Shown: positions 1-12,060, counted from the stretch's first letter. The stretch is DNA of 64,000 nt from Pyrrhosoma nymphula (GCA_963573305.1 OY754337.1:53209164-53273163); one strand, 5' to 3'. A program made the numbers and translations. Notes: generated from the letters alone by a model not told the origin.

Positions 1-413
1 GAGAAAGGAAGGAGAACAGGGATTTTGGTCGGTATAAGAGGGGAGCAGAAAATAATAGAAGCATGAGCAATTTTTATCCGAGACGATTATAGAATTATGT
101 CCAGAGAGTTTAGATATCGCCTCGAAAAAAAGAAAATTATTACAGGGACTGCATCAAACCTACCGATCAATTCTTGTATCAACAAATGAGGAATTATAAT
201 GGATGTTAAAATTGGAGCACTCACACAAAATTAGATTTCAGAACGGACAGGTTTAAAAAGTGATTTTTTTCAACGTGCGATTTGGGACCACAATAGCTAT
301 GATCCATTCCGCCAATAATGCAAACGACCACGATATGTGGCGTTGTTTTCCTCTTGTTCATATTGTTTTTCTTTCATTATTCAGTCTCTGCATGACATAC
401 AAATTGGTTTTAT

Positions 414-775
414 GCCTTGTGTGACTTAAATCTCATCACCACTTCCAGCCACCTACCCTGTCTCCCCCTTATCTCATCCACAAGTTTCCTCTCCTCACCA
501 ACTAGGTAAAGAACTTCCTCATTTGTCTTCCTCTCCGTCCACCTCCTTTACATACGCATCTCGAACGCCTAGTGTATTCTCGTCCTCCTTTCTCAGAGTC
601 CATGTTTCTGCCCAATTCAACGCTACACTCCGTATCAAGTTCTTCACCAGCCTCATCATTAAATCCTTACTTATAGTCCCCGCCATCAGCTCCCTTCAAT
701 TACTGAACTCTTCCTTCGCTAGCGCAATTATCCTCCTAATGTCTTTGCTACTATGCCCATTTTCTTCTAGCGTAC
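414..775 (-). pseudogene. LINE C-terminal fragment (decayed)
   Basis: Conceptual translation of the minus strand, with several frame changes and stops, gives the C-terminal part of a non-LTR retrotransposon reverse transcriptase polyprotein. Recognisable landmarks in order are ETWTLRKED, then WTERKTNEEVLYLVGEERK and RQGRW. This order (WTLRKED, then TNEEVL, then GEER-L, then R-R-W) is typical of the region after the RT domain in RTE/L2-type LINEs. The RT catalytic part is absent, so it is a 5'-truncated relic. The same family appears at 11745-12060 and 61310-62925. No intact frame is present. Family assignment by eye; clade uncertain. Confidence 0.6.
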
Positions 776-790
776 TACCCCAGTAATTAA

Positions 791-1559
791 AATGTACTAC
801 TAGATACATTTTTCCCCTCCTACTTTAATGAACAGTTCGCTTTCTTCTTCCTAGAGAACCTTATTTCTTTTGTTTTCGGGATTGGGTTACCTCATAAGCA
901 CGAAACTATAAAGTAAAATACGGGGTATTAGCTGACATACAATCCGACCCTTTACTCCCGGAGATTTCCCGGTAGCGCCCACACACTTCCCCGGAAGACC
1001 GAAGCAAGTGAGCGGGGAGTTCGAGGAATCCGAACGCCGCCGCTGGACCCGGGCAGGGCCTTTCACTCCCAGGGGTAACCTCGAAAATGATTCCCGGACG
1101 TTCGCAACTCATTCAGCGGAAAAATTCTCTCTCTACAAGGGTCGCGGCGACGGCTTTCCCTCCTCGAAACACCGCATGACCCAAAAATTTCAAGAAGAGA
1201 GATAAACATACACTCCCCGCGGATATTTACCATGAATGAGATGCCTCCAAGATTTATTTTTTGTTTTGGCCGTCGTTTTGACGAGGAACTCTTCTTTTTG
1301 ACACAACTATTCCTCATCTTCCACCTGATCGCCCCCCACGTCCCATCCCCATTGGGTACAGTGGGTTCACGGGTCTTCCGCGCGGGGCACCACCCCTCCC
1401 CTCAGTATGCAAGCTCGCGCTTTTGACTGAGGGTACGGAGGGGCTGCGGGAATAGGAAGGAAAAAAGGGATAAGGAGAAAAGGGTACGGGGAAGGGTAGC
1501 TTTCGCCCCCAGTGCCATCATTAGTCAAAGGGTCTTAAGGTAGTTTGAGAGAATAATCA
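791..1559. other. Unassigned stretch with GC/CpG-rich patch 930-1440
   Basis: No gene is recognisable. Bases 930-1440 are clearly richer in G+C and CpG than the neighbourhood, and several short overlapping frames there look like by-products of base composition. It could be a CpG-rich promoter or 5' exon, or simply a GC-rich repeat. Confidence 0.3.
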
Positions 1560-2035
1560 CTTCACCTAGAATTTGATGAATTTGGCCTCATTTTACAGAA
1601 AAAAACTCTTATATTTCCAATGATATCAAAATATCAACCCCTTGCCGAACTACTTTTGGAGCTATTTGCTTACAAATATAATGCGTTTTACATGGGATAT
1701 ATTAGGGCTGTGCGCTCCAGAGGGAGAATATTGGAAAAATAAGGAACTTATAGCACCTAGATTTCGTCAAATAACTAACTAAGTGTAGATTGCATGTTTT
1801 GTCAACTATTTACAAAAAATAATCTATTAGTCACCACAGTAATTTTTCAGAATCGCAAAAAATACCTCCTGTTTTGGAGGGTTTTCAGACGCACGGCGAG
1901 AAAAAATGAGTCAAGTTATGTAGCTTTATTTATTTAACTACTGAGAATTTAAGTAATATATAACTATACCTCTGCACCATTAATATTACAATATTTATTT
2001 CATACTTCTTACAGACGCTGAAATAAAAAAATAAA
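1560..2035. repeat. Dispersed repeat, copy 1 of 2
   Basis: This segment is alignable by eye with 37660-38115. Both contain TGATATCAAAATATCA, then a TTTGC-AAAATATA stretch, then a TTTACATGGGAT / TTTATATGGGAT block, and further on TATAAATATTAT/AATATTTATTT-like AT-rich ends followed by TAAAATTTGAA. No coding potential is seen. It is an unclassified interspersed repeat, probably an old transposon. Confidence 0.45.
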
Positions 2036-2315
2036 ATTTGAATATGATCTCCATTATGACTAGGGAACTATCTCGCTCAAACCACCTTAAACAGAAACAA
2101 CATTTTTTCTTTTGCAATGGCTTCCATTCATTCTATGGGGCCGCAAATAGTCATTGGGTACAATTTTTCTTCCATAAAATTGAAAATGTTCGCCACACAT
2201 ATTCTCAACTGAGCTGATAGAAGCGAAAAGAATGAGACAGAAACTCCGCCGAACTGACTGGTGCAAAATTTGGTGCATTCACGTAGCTGTTAATAAAAAT
2301 AGTTTCTGTAACATT

Positions 2316-2510
2316 GGTAGCGAACTCATAGTGTAGTGCATAATGGTAAAAATATTATCACCTGGCAAGTATTGTCAGGTTTTTGCTAATGCATTAATAG
2401 TCATAGTTTCATTGGCTTGATTAGGGTAGAGTGTAGTGCACATTGGTGACAACTCACTCCCTGCCACGCACCCTTGAGGATTCTTGCGGGGTATTACGTA
2501 GATGCAGATG
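2316..2510 (+). repeat. LINE 3'-end copy (GATGTA-tailed family)
   Basis: The segment ends with ACTCACTCCCTGCCACGCAC, a CTTGAGG block, TTGCGGGGTATTA and GTAGATGCAGATG. The same order of motifs occurs at 27735-27932, 40212-40277 and 49060-49115 on the plus strand and reversed at 16127-16190 and 20754-20960. The copy at 49060-49115 lies behind an RT C-terminal fragment (48036-48406), which suggests that this is the 3' untranslated end of a LINE that commonly inserts as short 5'-truncated copies. A TAGTGTAGTGCA piece occurs twice (about 2330 and 2430). Confidence 0.5.
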
Positions 2511-4240
2511 AAAAATTCTTTATTACACGTGCCATTATTGACTACCACAAAAACAGAGCGAGAAATTAACGTCAAACACACCGTAAACATACAATTCACA
2601 TCTGTCCTCTCCCCATTCCTTTTCCCTATTCCCTGATCTTTACATGACTGTTGCCCTAACACCCCTACCACATGCTCCGACGGCGTCTTTCATGATATTA
2701 TGTAGGTGTTAATGTAGCAAATCTACTCTCATAATATTCGGAGAGAAATTAATTCAAAGAACTCCATCTCAAGTTTACGGAGTTCACGTTTGGAGTCATC
2801 TATACCGGCGTTGTTCAGCAAACGACGAAGATTCTATGCAAGAAACACAATAAAAAATCTACGGTAGCATGCTACATCCTGTCGTTTCATGCAACGCACA
2901 TCAGTAATTACCTAAGACCAGGGCAAGTAAATATGGGTTTGTATCTACAACATTATAAGGTATTTTGAGCGAATTTGTTTATTGTAAATAAAACCTCAAT
3001 ACATTGACCATAATGTATCTGCCAAGTGATTTGGTTCTCGTCAATTCTATCAACATCAACAACTCAACAAGGCCCACATCCCTTCATTCATACTTGTCCA
3101 TTGCTGGATTACTCAAATCACATTTTCTTGAAACCTTTTCTTTCCATTCTTAACTCTCCCGCTGAAAATTTGTAAGTACTCTCCACCAACAAGAATAAAA
3201 ACTTCTCATTGGTGCTGACCACTATGTTTTCATTTTCGGTACAACGCTTTTAACGCTTGGCTTCAGTTTGAAGAGCTTGAAAATTACTTGATTGTCCACT
3301 GTTCTCAGTTTTCTACATTGTGGGCAGTACCAGAGAACACTTGGAACTAAAATTTAAATAAATAAAATTTTTAATGTAGCACGATATTTACCACCACACC
3401 TCGCCTCAAACAGTTCACCCCATACCGAAGGCATTCAGCCAACATTTAGGCTTATTCTGGCATACCCAAATTTTGCCTCCAGGAGAAGTACTTTACGAGG
3501 AGAAGAACTTTATCGCAAGTCTTTTACACCACCGTTTCCGCTCCACATAAATACATTCATGAAGTATGTACATTGGTGACATCGGTTTAACAACACGCAC
3601 TGCGGGACATGATACGTACAGTCCTTAAAAAAAATAACACCGCGTAAACTTCCCATATGGAAGTTTCCCCTTCCATCAGCGTCCCATTTGCTGCCCTCTG
3701 CGAGGAAAATATCTTCCTCCATTCTGGGGCCTGCCACTCACTCTTGTGTTTATCAAGGCGTAATTTAGACCAAGGCCCTTGCTCCACACAAGAGGGGGGT
3801 GGGAATAGAGGCATAAATATCACAGTAGTTGTCGGGAATTCCATTCACCATAAAACATCTGGGGTACGAGATCGTGAATTTTTTCGGAGAAGCGCATTCC
3901 ACTCCAGAATTTCGTAAGCGAGGATCTTTTCATTCTCCCCACCCCCCTATGGCGGGGGCAAGTTGAACGACCCAACCGACATTTATGACACCAACGCCCA
4001 ACCGGCACCAAAACCCTGTAAAAACAATCGTTAAAAAAATGCATTCAGGAGATATTCTATACCGATGACATTGTTCCTGATTTATCCACCTCTCAGTTCC
4101 TTTTCTCAAAGGCCCCCACAAGAAATGATCGTCCCCATGGTTGCGACAGAACCTGAGGAATGAAATTTACTTAGATTTTAAGAAATTAAAAAGAGCTATG
4201 TCATGCTACACAAAAACTTTATCGCTCTTTTCAGTTCAAG
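2511..4240. other. No gene or repeat recognised
   Basis: AT-rich to mixed sequence. Short open frames on both strands show no domain, motif or splice context that I recognise. Confidence 0.3.
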
Positions 4241-4304
4241 TACTTATAGAGCGTTCCACATTAGTTGACAGAATGTACCTTATAGAGAACGCTGTTGCCA
4301 ACCT
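4241..4304 (-). repeat. Short dispersed repeat (minus copy of the 45.6-kb repeat)
   Basis: The reverse complement reads TTGGCAACAGCGTTCTCTAT followed about 25 bases later by GTGGAACGCTCTATAA. The same two blocks, at the same spacing, occur at 45620-45686, and in weaker form at 45740-45812. Short, non-coding, unclassified; near 45.6 kb it follows an RTE-type LINE piece, so it may be a LINE end. Confidence 0.45.
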
Positions 4305-5826
4305 TCCGATTCGTTGCCACCTTTACGCAGAGGCAACCCTTTCCATCAACGCGCTAAATTTAAAAGTTACTTTAGAGTATAATATTCGCATATTAGAAAA
4401 TTCCTAGATGTGCAAATAGTATGGGGCATTATTAATAAGTTAATTTTCACGCTTCTATTGGCAACATCGCATCTCCCGCCATGTGGAGATTTAGATAGAA
4501 AGCGAATCTCCATTAGAGACCATACTGTAAACTAAATAAGGAACGCCACGTTGTCGTAAACCAACGTCATTTTTTAATTTTGCAACGTTTTTCTCCCAGA
4601 GTTCTTCACACCATGGAAACGCATAGAAAGAGTTACAGTGCAATGAAATAATTACTAATTGCGATGTAATTTTGCAGAGAAATTTCGGCCATTTTCGGCA
4701 GAGAAATGCCAATTAAGGGCGAGAATAATATATTTAGGATTTCCTATCACACAAATGCGTGTGTGAGATCAAAAAGGGTCCTCAATAACTGCTGGATATC
4801 TAACCTCCAACTGCCTAACTTATAGTTCTTTTATCCCATGAAATTCCAATGCTTTAAGGGTATTTATAATAGTGACGAATCTCTAGAAAAGCCCACACGG
4901 TAAATTAACTGTGGAAGGATCTACCGGCTATCTATTAAATCCCATGAAATAGCACTTAGATGCCGATATCGCGTTTGGGATAGTAACAAAATGTACACGA
5001 AATATTAGAAGGTTCACTCTCAACTCAGCACGAAAGTAATTAACATAGTTACGTCTGAGAGATGGAAGGAACATATAATGGTACTTCAATATGACGTACT
5101 TCGATGGATAAAGTTATTTATTACTAACTTGACTAGTCTTCAAGCCAAAACTACTATCATGGCCACTCGAACAGTCTTCATATTGACACTACCGCGTTGA
5201 AACCACGGTCGACTCGCAAAAATTACCGTGCGGAAATAAAAATTGTTTTAATTATTATGAATTTACTGAAATTCAACAAAGTAGAGTCGGAAACCTTTGA
5301 ACTCTTATGGCGTGTTACAGTCCCATAGCCTCCTTATGAATCCACGTTTGGGTTCCAAACACTCCGCAGGAAAGATTGGGAAATCGAGCGACGGCAAAAA
5401 AATTTAAAAAATTAAAAAAAACAAGACTGGCGCTGAGCGTCGGTCCGACTGTCGGCAGCTCCCTTCTCTATTTGGAGAACACATCGCTCTAGACCGAACT
5501 AGTCACGGATCTTTGGCTCGGGAACTGCGCCGCGCGGATCGGGTGAAAGGCCAAAAACGCAGAGAAGGATGGGATCGCGGTCGACGAAGGAACTCATGAA
5601 TCCGGAGACTCCCTGGAGGAGGGGGAGAAAATATATATATTTTTTTTTCTCAGGAAATGCGCCAGAGGAGCCAAGAGACGAACGAACAGCGGCGACGATA
5701 CTTCTCAAAACCCTTCTCTTTTTTTTCCCCTTCCGATTCCTCGAGACGCCTTCCTAACCGAATCACCAGTCATCACTCTCTGCTCTCTGGAAGGCACCAG
5801 ATAAGTTCATAATATAACATAAATGC
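4305..5826. other. No gene recognised; GC-rich patch 5430-5760
   Basis: AT-rich except for 5430-5760, which is CpG-rich (GCGCCGCGCGGATCGGG near 5528). No protein family is recognisable in either strand. A promoter-like island is possible but not supported by a downstream gene. Confidence 0.25.
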
Positions 5827-5965
5827 GCAAAGGCCGTTTTACACGATACTAATTTCGGCCCTGAAAATAAAACTGAACGCAGCATGCTTCAAATCGTACC
5901 GTGTAAAGGGTGTGATCAATTCCAATTACAGAAGCGAATTCAATTATCAGTACTGCAAAAGGAAA
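5827..5965 (+). mobile_element. Truncated copy of the GTTTTACACG MITE
   Basis: Starts AAAGGCCGTTTTACACGATA and continues with CTAATTTC, CTGAAAAT, AACTGAAC-CAGCATGC, GTGTAAAGGG and TTATCAGTACTGCAAAAGGA. The same series of blocks forms the left part of the complete element at 6311-6855. No right terminus is found here, so the copy is truncated to about its left 140 bases. Confidence 0.6.
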
Positions 5966-6310
5966 TAATTACAAGCAAAAAAATGAAAGAGTTACCGATT
6001 CAATGAAAACATCAACGTCCTCGCAAACAATGTTTTGGGTAGTGGAGGGCGAAGAAAACTTCAAGTGAAAAACTTGGCTATTTCAAACAGAGTATATTTT
6101 TGCAATTTTTCATCCGTATAACATTACCTACAAAGATGCTACATTGTTTCAAGTAACGAAAAATTATTCTGTGGAATGCCGAAGTTTTTCATGTGATGTT
6201 TTCTTAATTTTATCTCTTCCAGAATTTTTGTTTCTCTTTACCTATTCCAAACCCCGATAAAGATCGCTGGTAGAATCATTAGGAGTGCACCACTGATGGA
6301 ATAAGAGACC

Positions 6311-6855
6311 TTAGGCCGTTATACACGACGCTAATTTCAATACTGAAAATGGAACTGAACTCAGCATGCATAGAATCGTGACGTGTAAAGGGTTTGACCG
6401 CATCCGATTACGGAATCGAATTCGATTATCAGTACTGCAAAAGGAAACAAGTACGATACTTGTTTTCCATCCGATTCTTGGATCCAACGACCAATCACAG
6501 GCAAACAGGCGAGTCGAGCGTTCCGAGAGAATACCGGTGGTGACACTGGAATATACAAAAATGACAAGACCAAAATAATCTCTCGAGGAATTGTTCAGAA
6601 TTGTTGAAAACAGTACAATCATTCAGCGATGCGATTTCTCTAAAATATGCCAAAACAATAGGGAGGAGTTTATTCACATTAAGTAGTTCAACACATTCCC
6701 GGACAGCGCCACTGCGCACTGAAATCAGCATAATGTAAACATAGGCTCCGTGGCATCGTATTCGATTTAAATCACGACTTTGTTTCCGATTTTTCAGCAC
6801 TAACTTCTGTACTGAATTCAATGCTGGCCTAAACATCGTGTAAAACGGCCTTAAG
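6311..6855. mobile_element. MITE with terminal inverted repeats TTARGGCCGTTWTACACG
   Basis: The left end reads TTAGGCCGTTATACACGACG. The right end, read on the other strand, is TTAAGGCCGTTTTACACGAT. Between them about 545 bases carry no intact frame. It is a non-autonomous DNA element. I could not define a target-site duplication with certainty, so the superfamily is open. The terminal sequence is shared with 29560-29789, whose interior is different. Confidence 0.6.
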
Positions 6856-7661
6856 ATACGGTGTGCATTCTTGCAAAAAAAGAATTTTTAACTACATGAG
6901 CGGGTCACGCATTGCCTTGAAATATCTCGTGTATAAACGATCGGCAATATCTATAAAAGATGCGTTACGACAACTTCATTAATGACAAAAGTCGATTGAT
7001 ACAGCTTGTATGCGGATCAACATTACATCGAATGTTAACATTATAACGTCATGCGTGTTCGAAGACTGTTCTCACGACGACAAAACACTTGGAACGCCTA
7101 AAAATATTAATATCAATTACACCACAAATGTAAAATTACGATTCCAGACTACGTATTTCACAGATATGTAAGTACCTATATCTTTCTTTCAACGAGTAAA
7201 TAGTGATGATAATGGCTGTGAAAAGACACGAAAAAACAGGTAACCTATCCCGATACATCAATCTGTAGAGCTTACGTTTTTGCTATGCAAACCACTATCT
7301 GAACGTCTAACATAGCTACACCTTTTGAAATTGTAATTGCTCTATGAATGTGTTGGATAAATAAAAACGTGTTTTCTAGATTTCAGCCCCTGAAACATTC
7401 TTCGCAAAGTCACATTTTTATGCAGAACAAAAATTTGGGTAAAATACACCCCCTGCCACAAACTCTAGTGGCGGATTCCAGGGTAATAAGTATCGGTGAT
7501 TGGTGATTATACTAATACTTTTTCACGAAGAACCGCCTTTAAAGTGTAACACCACCAGCCCTTTCTATATTTGTAACGAATTAATGCGTTCAAGTAAGAA
7601 TTCTGATGCGTAGCGCCATCTCATGAAATTACAAAGGACGATACCGTCGATAGCATGTACC
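6856..7661. other. No gene recognised
   Basis: AT-rich sequence without recognisable coding, RNA or repeat structure. Confidence 0.3.
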
Positions 7662-7669
7662 TATAGTGG

Positions 7670-8540
7670 TAGGCTTGTGCGATTGTCGAAAAAAATCGAT
7701 ATCAATCAATTATAAGAATAATTGGAAATGTGGTTGATTAAACTGTCGAGAATTGAAGAAATGACAATTAATTTTAGTCATTCAATTGATTGACAAAGGC
7801 CAAATAATTGACATCGAAATAGGTGTCAATTAATTGTTATTGCTCCATTAATTGACAGGGCTCAATTACAAAGTGCTTTTCAAAGGCTTTCCTTTGGCAA
7901 TAAGAAGAATGAAAGAACTAATTTGAAAAAAAATCAATCAGTTAGCTTTTATTAATTAATTACTTAAAGGAATAGGTCGCTATTTGAAGACAGGAACATG
8001 GGATCCTCAGCGTGTTCATCCAACAGACACTGGGCGTGTGTCGATGACAATGTTTCTACCGAGACTGAACTACCTCTCGGACGCAGTGCTAGTTGCCGGG
8101 ATAGCTAGATATTTTCTTGCTACATTCTGGAGGGAGGGGTAGGTGGTGGCCCTCTCCCGCCGCCACGGCGACCTCCGTCCTCATGTTTGGAATGCCCCTG
8201 AACCTAGCCATTTCCTCCTTGAAGATCTCCAGTGCGGTAGCAGGAGGGCCGGGCGCCGAGCGAGCAGCAAGCATCAGAAGCGTCGGTCATCGGCCGGCGT
8301 CGAGCGAAAGCGAACAAGTTCAAACGTACATTTTGCAATCCATAGCGAACCAATAATCGTCAATTCATCGATTGCTGGACAATTATTGTAAATCGAATAC
8401 CAATTTAACAACAATTGACACTGGAAAAAATTGACAATCGAGTCAATTACCGCAATCGACATCGATGTGCTGAAATAATCGATCAATTGTAAAACTAATT
8501 GAATCGTCGATCTAATTAATCGAATAATCGCACAGCCCTA
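7670..8540. mobile_element. hAT element, internally deleted, inserted in a Tigger-like MITE
   Basis: Left end TAGGCTTGTGCGATTGTCGA; right end, read on the other strand, TAGGGCTGTGCGATTATTCG. These are hAT-type termini. The flanking octamers TATAGTGG (7662-7669) and TACAGTGG (8541-8548) differ at one base, as expected of an aged 8-bp hAT target duplication. The duplicated octamer lies across the left terminus of the Tigger-like MITE at 8543-8800, so this element jumped into that MITE. Many copies of AATTGAC/GTCAATT fill both subterminal regions. The GC-rich centre carries a transposase relic on the minus strand. Confidence 0.75.
7995..8275 (-). pseudogene. hAT transposase C-terminal dimerisation relic
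   Basis: Minus-strand translation gives LEIFKEEMARFRG and then, after a frame change, YPSLQNVARKYLAIPATSTA followed by SER-stop-FS and LGRNIVIDTR. This is the hAT C-terminal dimerisation motif (YP-L---A--YL-IPATS--SER-FS). A stop codon sits between SER and FS, and the upstream catalytic domain is missing, so the piece is non-functional. It lies inside the 871-bp hAT-ended element, which fits an internal deletion derivative of a once complete transposon. Confidence 0.7.
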
Positions 8541-8542
8541 TA

Positions 8543-8800
8543 CAGTGGTACCTGGACTTACAAACTGCTCCACATACGAACTAATTCTCGAGATACGAAC
8601 TATGATACTTACCACAGCCAGTTGATTTCTCCTACTTAATACGGGAAACAATATATGTGGCAAAATGTAATGCATTAATATTTTTTTCCAATAGATCGGA
8701 TTGTTTTCCCGCAAGTAAAATGGATAACTGAGATACGAACTTTTTTGAGATACAAGCCGCGGACAAGAACGAATTAAGTCTATAAGCTGAGGTACCACTG
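8543..8800. mobile_element. Tigger/pogo-like MITE
   Basis: Left end CAGTGGTACCTGGACTTA and right end, on the other strand, CAGTGGTACCTCAGCTTA share the first 11 bases. Interior blocks such as ACATACGAAC, GAGATACGAACT and TTTTTTGAGATACAAGC are typical of non-autonomous TcMar-Tigger elements. The left flank is TA; the right flank is AA, a decayed TA duplication. A hAT element was later inserted across its left end. Confidence 0.65.
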
Positions 8801-9795
8801 AAATGTAAATCGCAAGTCCCTCGTATCCAAAGAGGGTTAACTTCCAGGGATAAATCAGCGCCGCCGCATTGGTTTAGCGGAAAACCATTTCCGCGAAAGC
8901 CTTGTAAAGCAAAACCTCCAAGGGTTTATACCCTCGAGTCCCAACTCAGATACTCTCCCCTCCGTCCCTCACATTAACTTTCCACTCCGATGAATAACGT
9001 TCGATTGAGACAAGAATCTCTCGTAAAATATTGCGGGACTGTTCCGGGTACGCACAGAAGAATGAATTTCATCGCGTGGGAGATTCGACGAAATAAAACA
9101 TAAAATGCCATTAGTCCAATTATATTAACCCTTTAAGAACCATCAATTTTCAGTGGAACTTTGGAGTAAGGCCAAGAGAGAAGCTATTGGATAAACTCTT
9201 AAGAAAATAATAACATTATGTAGTAAGCAACAGTGGCGTTTGAACGCTTTCCCGAGGGTGAGCCCGCTGTATGTTTTTCGGTAGGTTTGGTTTCTAACGC
9301 GGCCGAGGAGGTCGTACCTGGCTGAAAAAGACACGCGCTCGTCGGATAAATTTTATGAAAACACTAGACTAAAATTCTGCTGAAACAGGCTAAATAAACT
9401 ATGGGCGAAATAGCCAAAAAGTAATGAATTAAGTAAATAATTGAATAGAAACTCTTTTTTTATTTTTTAATTAAAAGTGTATATTTAAATATGGAAAAAT
9501 GTATTATATTTAAATGCCAGAGATTTCTTTGTATACAAAATTTTTGGTGATGCATACGGAGCTGTCACTAAGTAATTTCCTGGTGTGCATTTTGAATAAT
9601 GCATACGCCCGAGCCGTGTGCCAGTTAACGCATATGGGAGCTGACTTGTCATCTATTGGCGCACATCTGAATCACTACGCCTAGGAACTGAAATCATACA
9701 TACGTACGCGTAGCCTTTTATATAGAACACTGAATATTTTTTCTGACTTTGCAAAAGTTCAGATCAAAACATACACGAAATAAGTGTTCACTGTT
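8801..9795. other. No gene recognised
   Basis: Mixed sequence. A faint tRNA-like look at 8865-8960 was considered and not supported. The last few hundred bases may include the decayed 5' half of the mariner element that follows, but I cannot recognise it. Confidence 0.3.
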
Positions 9796-10248
9796 TTCTT
9801 AGATTTCGACGGCTTAGTGTGCCATGAACTCTTGCCATCAGGTGGTAAGGTCGGAAACGAGAAGTACCTAGAAGTTCTACGCCGTTTGCGTGAAGCAATC
9901 CGAAGAAAACGCCCGAAATTTTGGCGGAAGAACTCAGGGCAATAGCACCACGATAATGCTCACACTTCACTGCTTGCTCATGAATTTTGTTTTGGCCAAA
10001 CGAAACTGCGTTATGACGCCTCACCCTCCGTATTCGCCAGACATGGCCCTCTCAGACTTCACCCTATTCCCGAAGATAAAAAAATACATGAAAGGACGAC
10101 GTTTGCCTACGCTGAGGATATAAAGACAGAATCGCTGGAAGAGCTGAACGCCATACAGAACATTGCGTTCCAGAAGTGCCTCGGAGATTTGGAAAAACGT
10201 TGGAAAAAGTGCATTAAAACTGATGGGGACAACTTTGACGGGGCATAA
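9796..10248 (+). pseudogene. mariner transposase, catalytic and C-terminal part, frameshifted
   Basis: Translation in two alternating frames gives the catalytic half of a mariner (Tc1/mariner superfamily) transposase. Landmarks in order: FLDFDGLVCHELLP (first aspartate), YLEVLRRLREAIRRKRPKFW, an in-frame stop, HHDNAHTSLL (second aspartate), HPPYSPD and LSDFTLFPKIKKYMKG (third aspartate), EDIKTESLEELNAIQ, ending with a TAA after KRWKKC and DNFDGA. All three aspartates are still readable, but two frameshifts, the stop and a two-codon loss after DNA relative to the usual DNAPAHT make it inactive. The N-terminal DNA-binding half is not visible. Confidence 0.85.
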
Positions 10249-11744
10249 TGTGGATTAAATAATAATTTTTTGAGAAAAACGAAAGTCATGTGTACTTTTT
10301 CATCAATACTAATATTTATTGCATTTAAATTTATATTACTGACCTGCATAAAAATTACAATAGCATGCATTAACCGTTGATGTTTGCTGTATTCAGGTCT
10401 TCGACATTGGAGTCCACCTAAAGGTCACAATGCTAAATAAGTAGTTAATTTAATTAGAGATGCGTGGTGTACTTTGAGTGAAAATGAATGCATTATTATT
10501 ATCAATCAATTACATTGATTGGTCTCTTACATTTGTTTTGTACCACTTTTTTACGTTTGGCGACGTCTTCATGGATTTCAAAGACACTGTTTCGGATATT
10601 AATCGTAATTAGCTCCATCATTGTGCTTTATTTATTTCTTAATCGTTGCAGTTCCTATGATTTCTTCAAGGTCTTATTTTTGCCTACACTCGGGAGGTTG
10701 TGCTTTGTTCTTCATAATTTACTTTTTTTCTTTGTTTTATAAAGCGGGGGAATTGAGGGAACATATATGTGTTCGGGGAGGCCCCACATTGTAAAGCCTT
10801 TCTCTCCTTCCGTGCAAAGCGACCGCCGACGATTCGACCTGCAAAAGCCCCAGCTGCCCCCCCTGGGGCCGAACGCTCTCGGGGCCCGATCGATAATTGG
10901 CCACCAACGGCCGACAATGACAAATGGCAGATTCGGGAGATTTAAAGGCAAACGCAGCTTCCGAGAACACACAGGATCCCCAGGGATAGGTGTGCGGTTT
11001 GGAATATACCAACGCAGACAGCCAGACACACATCGCAAGCTACTTGACATGGCATTGAAAACGGAAGTTCGAGCACTACAATTAATTTAATTAATGTAAT
11101 AACACCTTTCTAAATGGATTTAGACAGAACGGAAAATAATATTTTCAATCGCCTCGTTTTCACCAACAAATGAGCTTAAATTAATACACAGAATAGCACG
11201 GCATTCTTCCATCCCCCTTTTCGTGAAATATAACACCTAAATCCTTACCCGTTAACCGAATACTTTTTTTAATTTCCACGTACAGCCTACTACTACCCCT
11301 TAATACTCCTTCCATCATCCGTGTTTTCCCGAAAATATCCTGTCTTTCTTTACGATTCGGAACATCAACTGTACGTCAATCTGACCCTCTCACAGCAGCT
11401 CATTCTCTTTCTTAAAAATACGTAGAATTTCCCGAGCAATGTAAAGAAAATATACTCTATGCCAAAAAAGACAAAACACATCTTCCTCGCGAAATAACTT
11501 GGGGATCATGCCATCAGTCAAAACCATTTCCTCCAAAACCAGCCATTTCCTCTCAAAGCGAGTGAATCCATCTGTCTACGAGAACGGAGAAGAGAACATT
11601 GATCACAGTACTTCAATTAACTGGACAAAATTCAATAATTTTCACTTCCTCGTGGTCCACTGAAGATATTTGAATATATATTAGCGATTGCACTTTACAT
11701 TTAAAAAGGTAAACATATCCCCTGAAATATTAGACAAGAATTGT
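10249..11744. other. No gene recognised; GC-rich patch 10740-11060
   Basis: Mostly AT-rich. Bases 10740-11060 are GC-rich and open in several frames on both strands, which I attribute to composition. I do not recognise a protein in it. Confidence 0.25.
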
Positions 11745-12060
11745 TTTCCTTTTTCTCCTATATCTTCATCCCAGCAAATGTCCTGTCTCTTTTCATCCCG
11801 TCCATATGCTTCTTTACATTCTTCCCCTTCCCCGCTTACACTACACCCTCAACGCTATCTTCTATAACGGCCTTCAGAATACCTTCACCCCCCTTCCTTC
11901 TTCCAACCATCTACTTTGCCTCCTCCAAAGCTATTCCAGATGTTTTCTCTCCTCACCCATCATACAAAACACCTCTTTGTTGGTCTGCACCCAAGTTATT
12001 TGGTATCCCACCCACAGTAAATTACAGATTAGGCCCTCGCCTCATGACAGATTCCAAGCG
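11745..12060 (-). pseudogene. LINE C-terminal fragment, very decayed
   Basis: The minus strand carries GEER, RRQSRWLEE, KAVIEDSVEG and GKNVKKHMDGMKRDR in order, matching the tail of the same RTE/L2-like LINE polyprotein as at 414-775 and 61310-61500 (GEER-L, RRQR-W, VIEGR, then a basic stretch). DNA similarity to 61360-61450 is visible directly (CTTTTCATCCCGTCCAT and GGCCTTCAG blocks). There is no continuous frame. Confidence 0.5.

Noticed and set aside
8865..8960. tRNA gene or tRNA-like SINE
   Set aside because: TTGGTTTAGCGG resembles an A box, but no proper B box or cloverleaf could be found.
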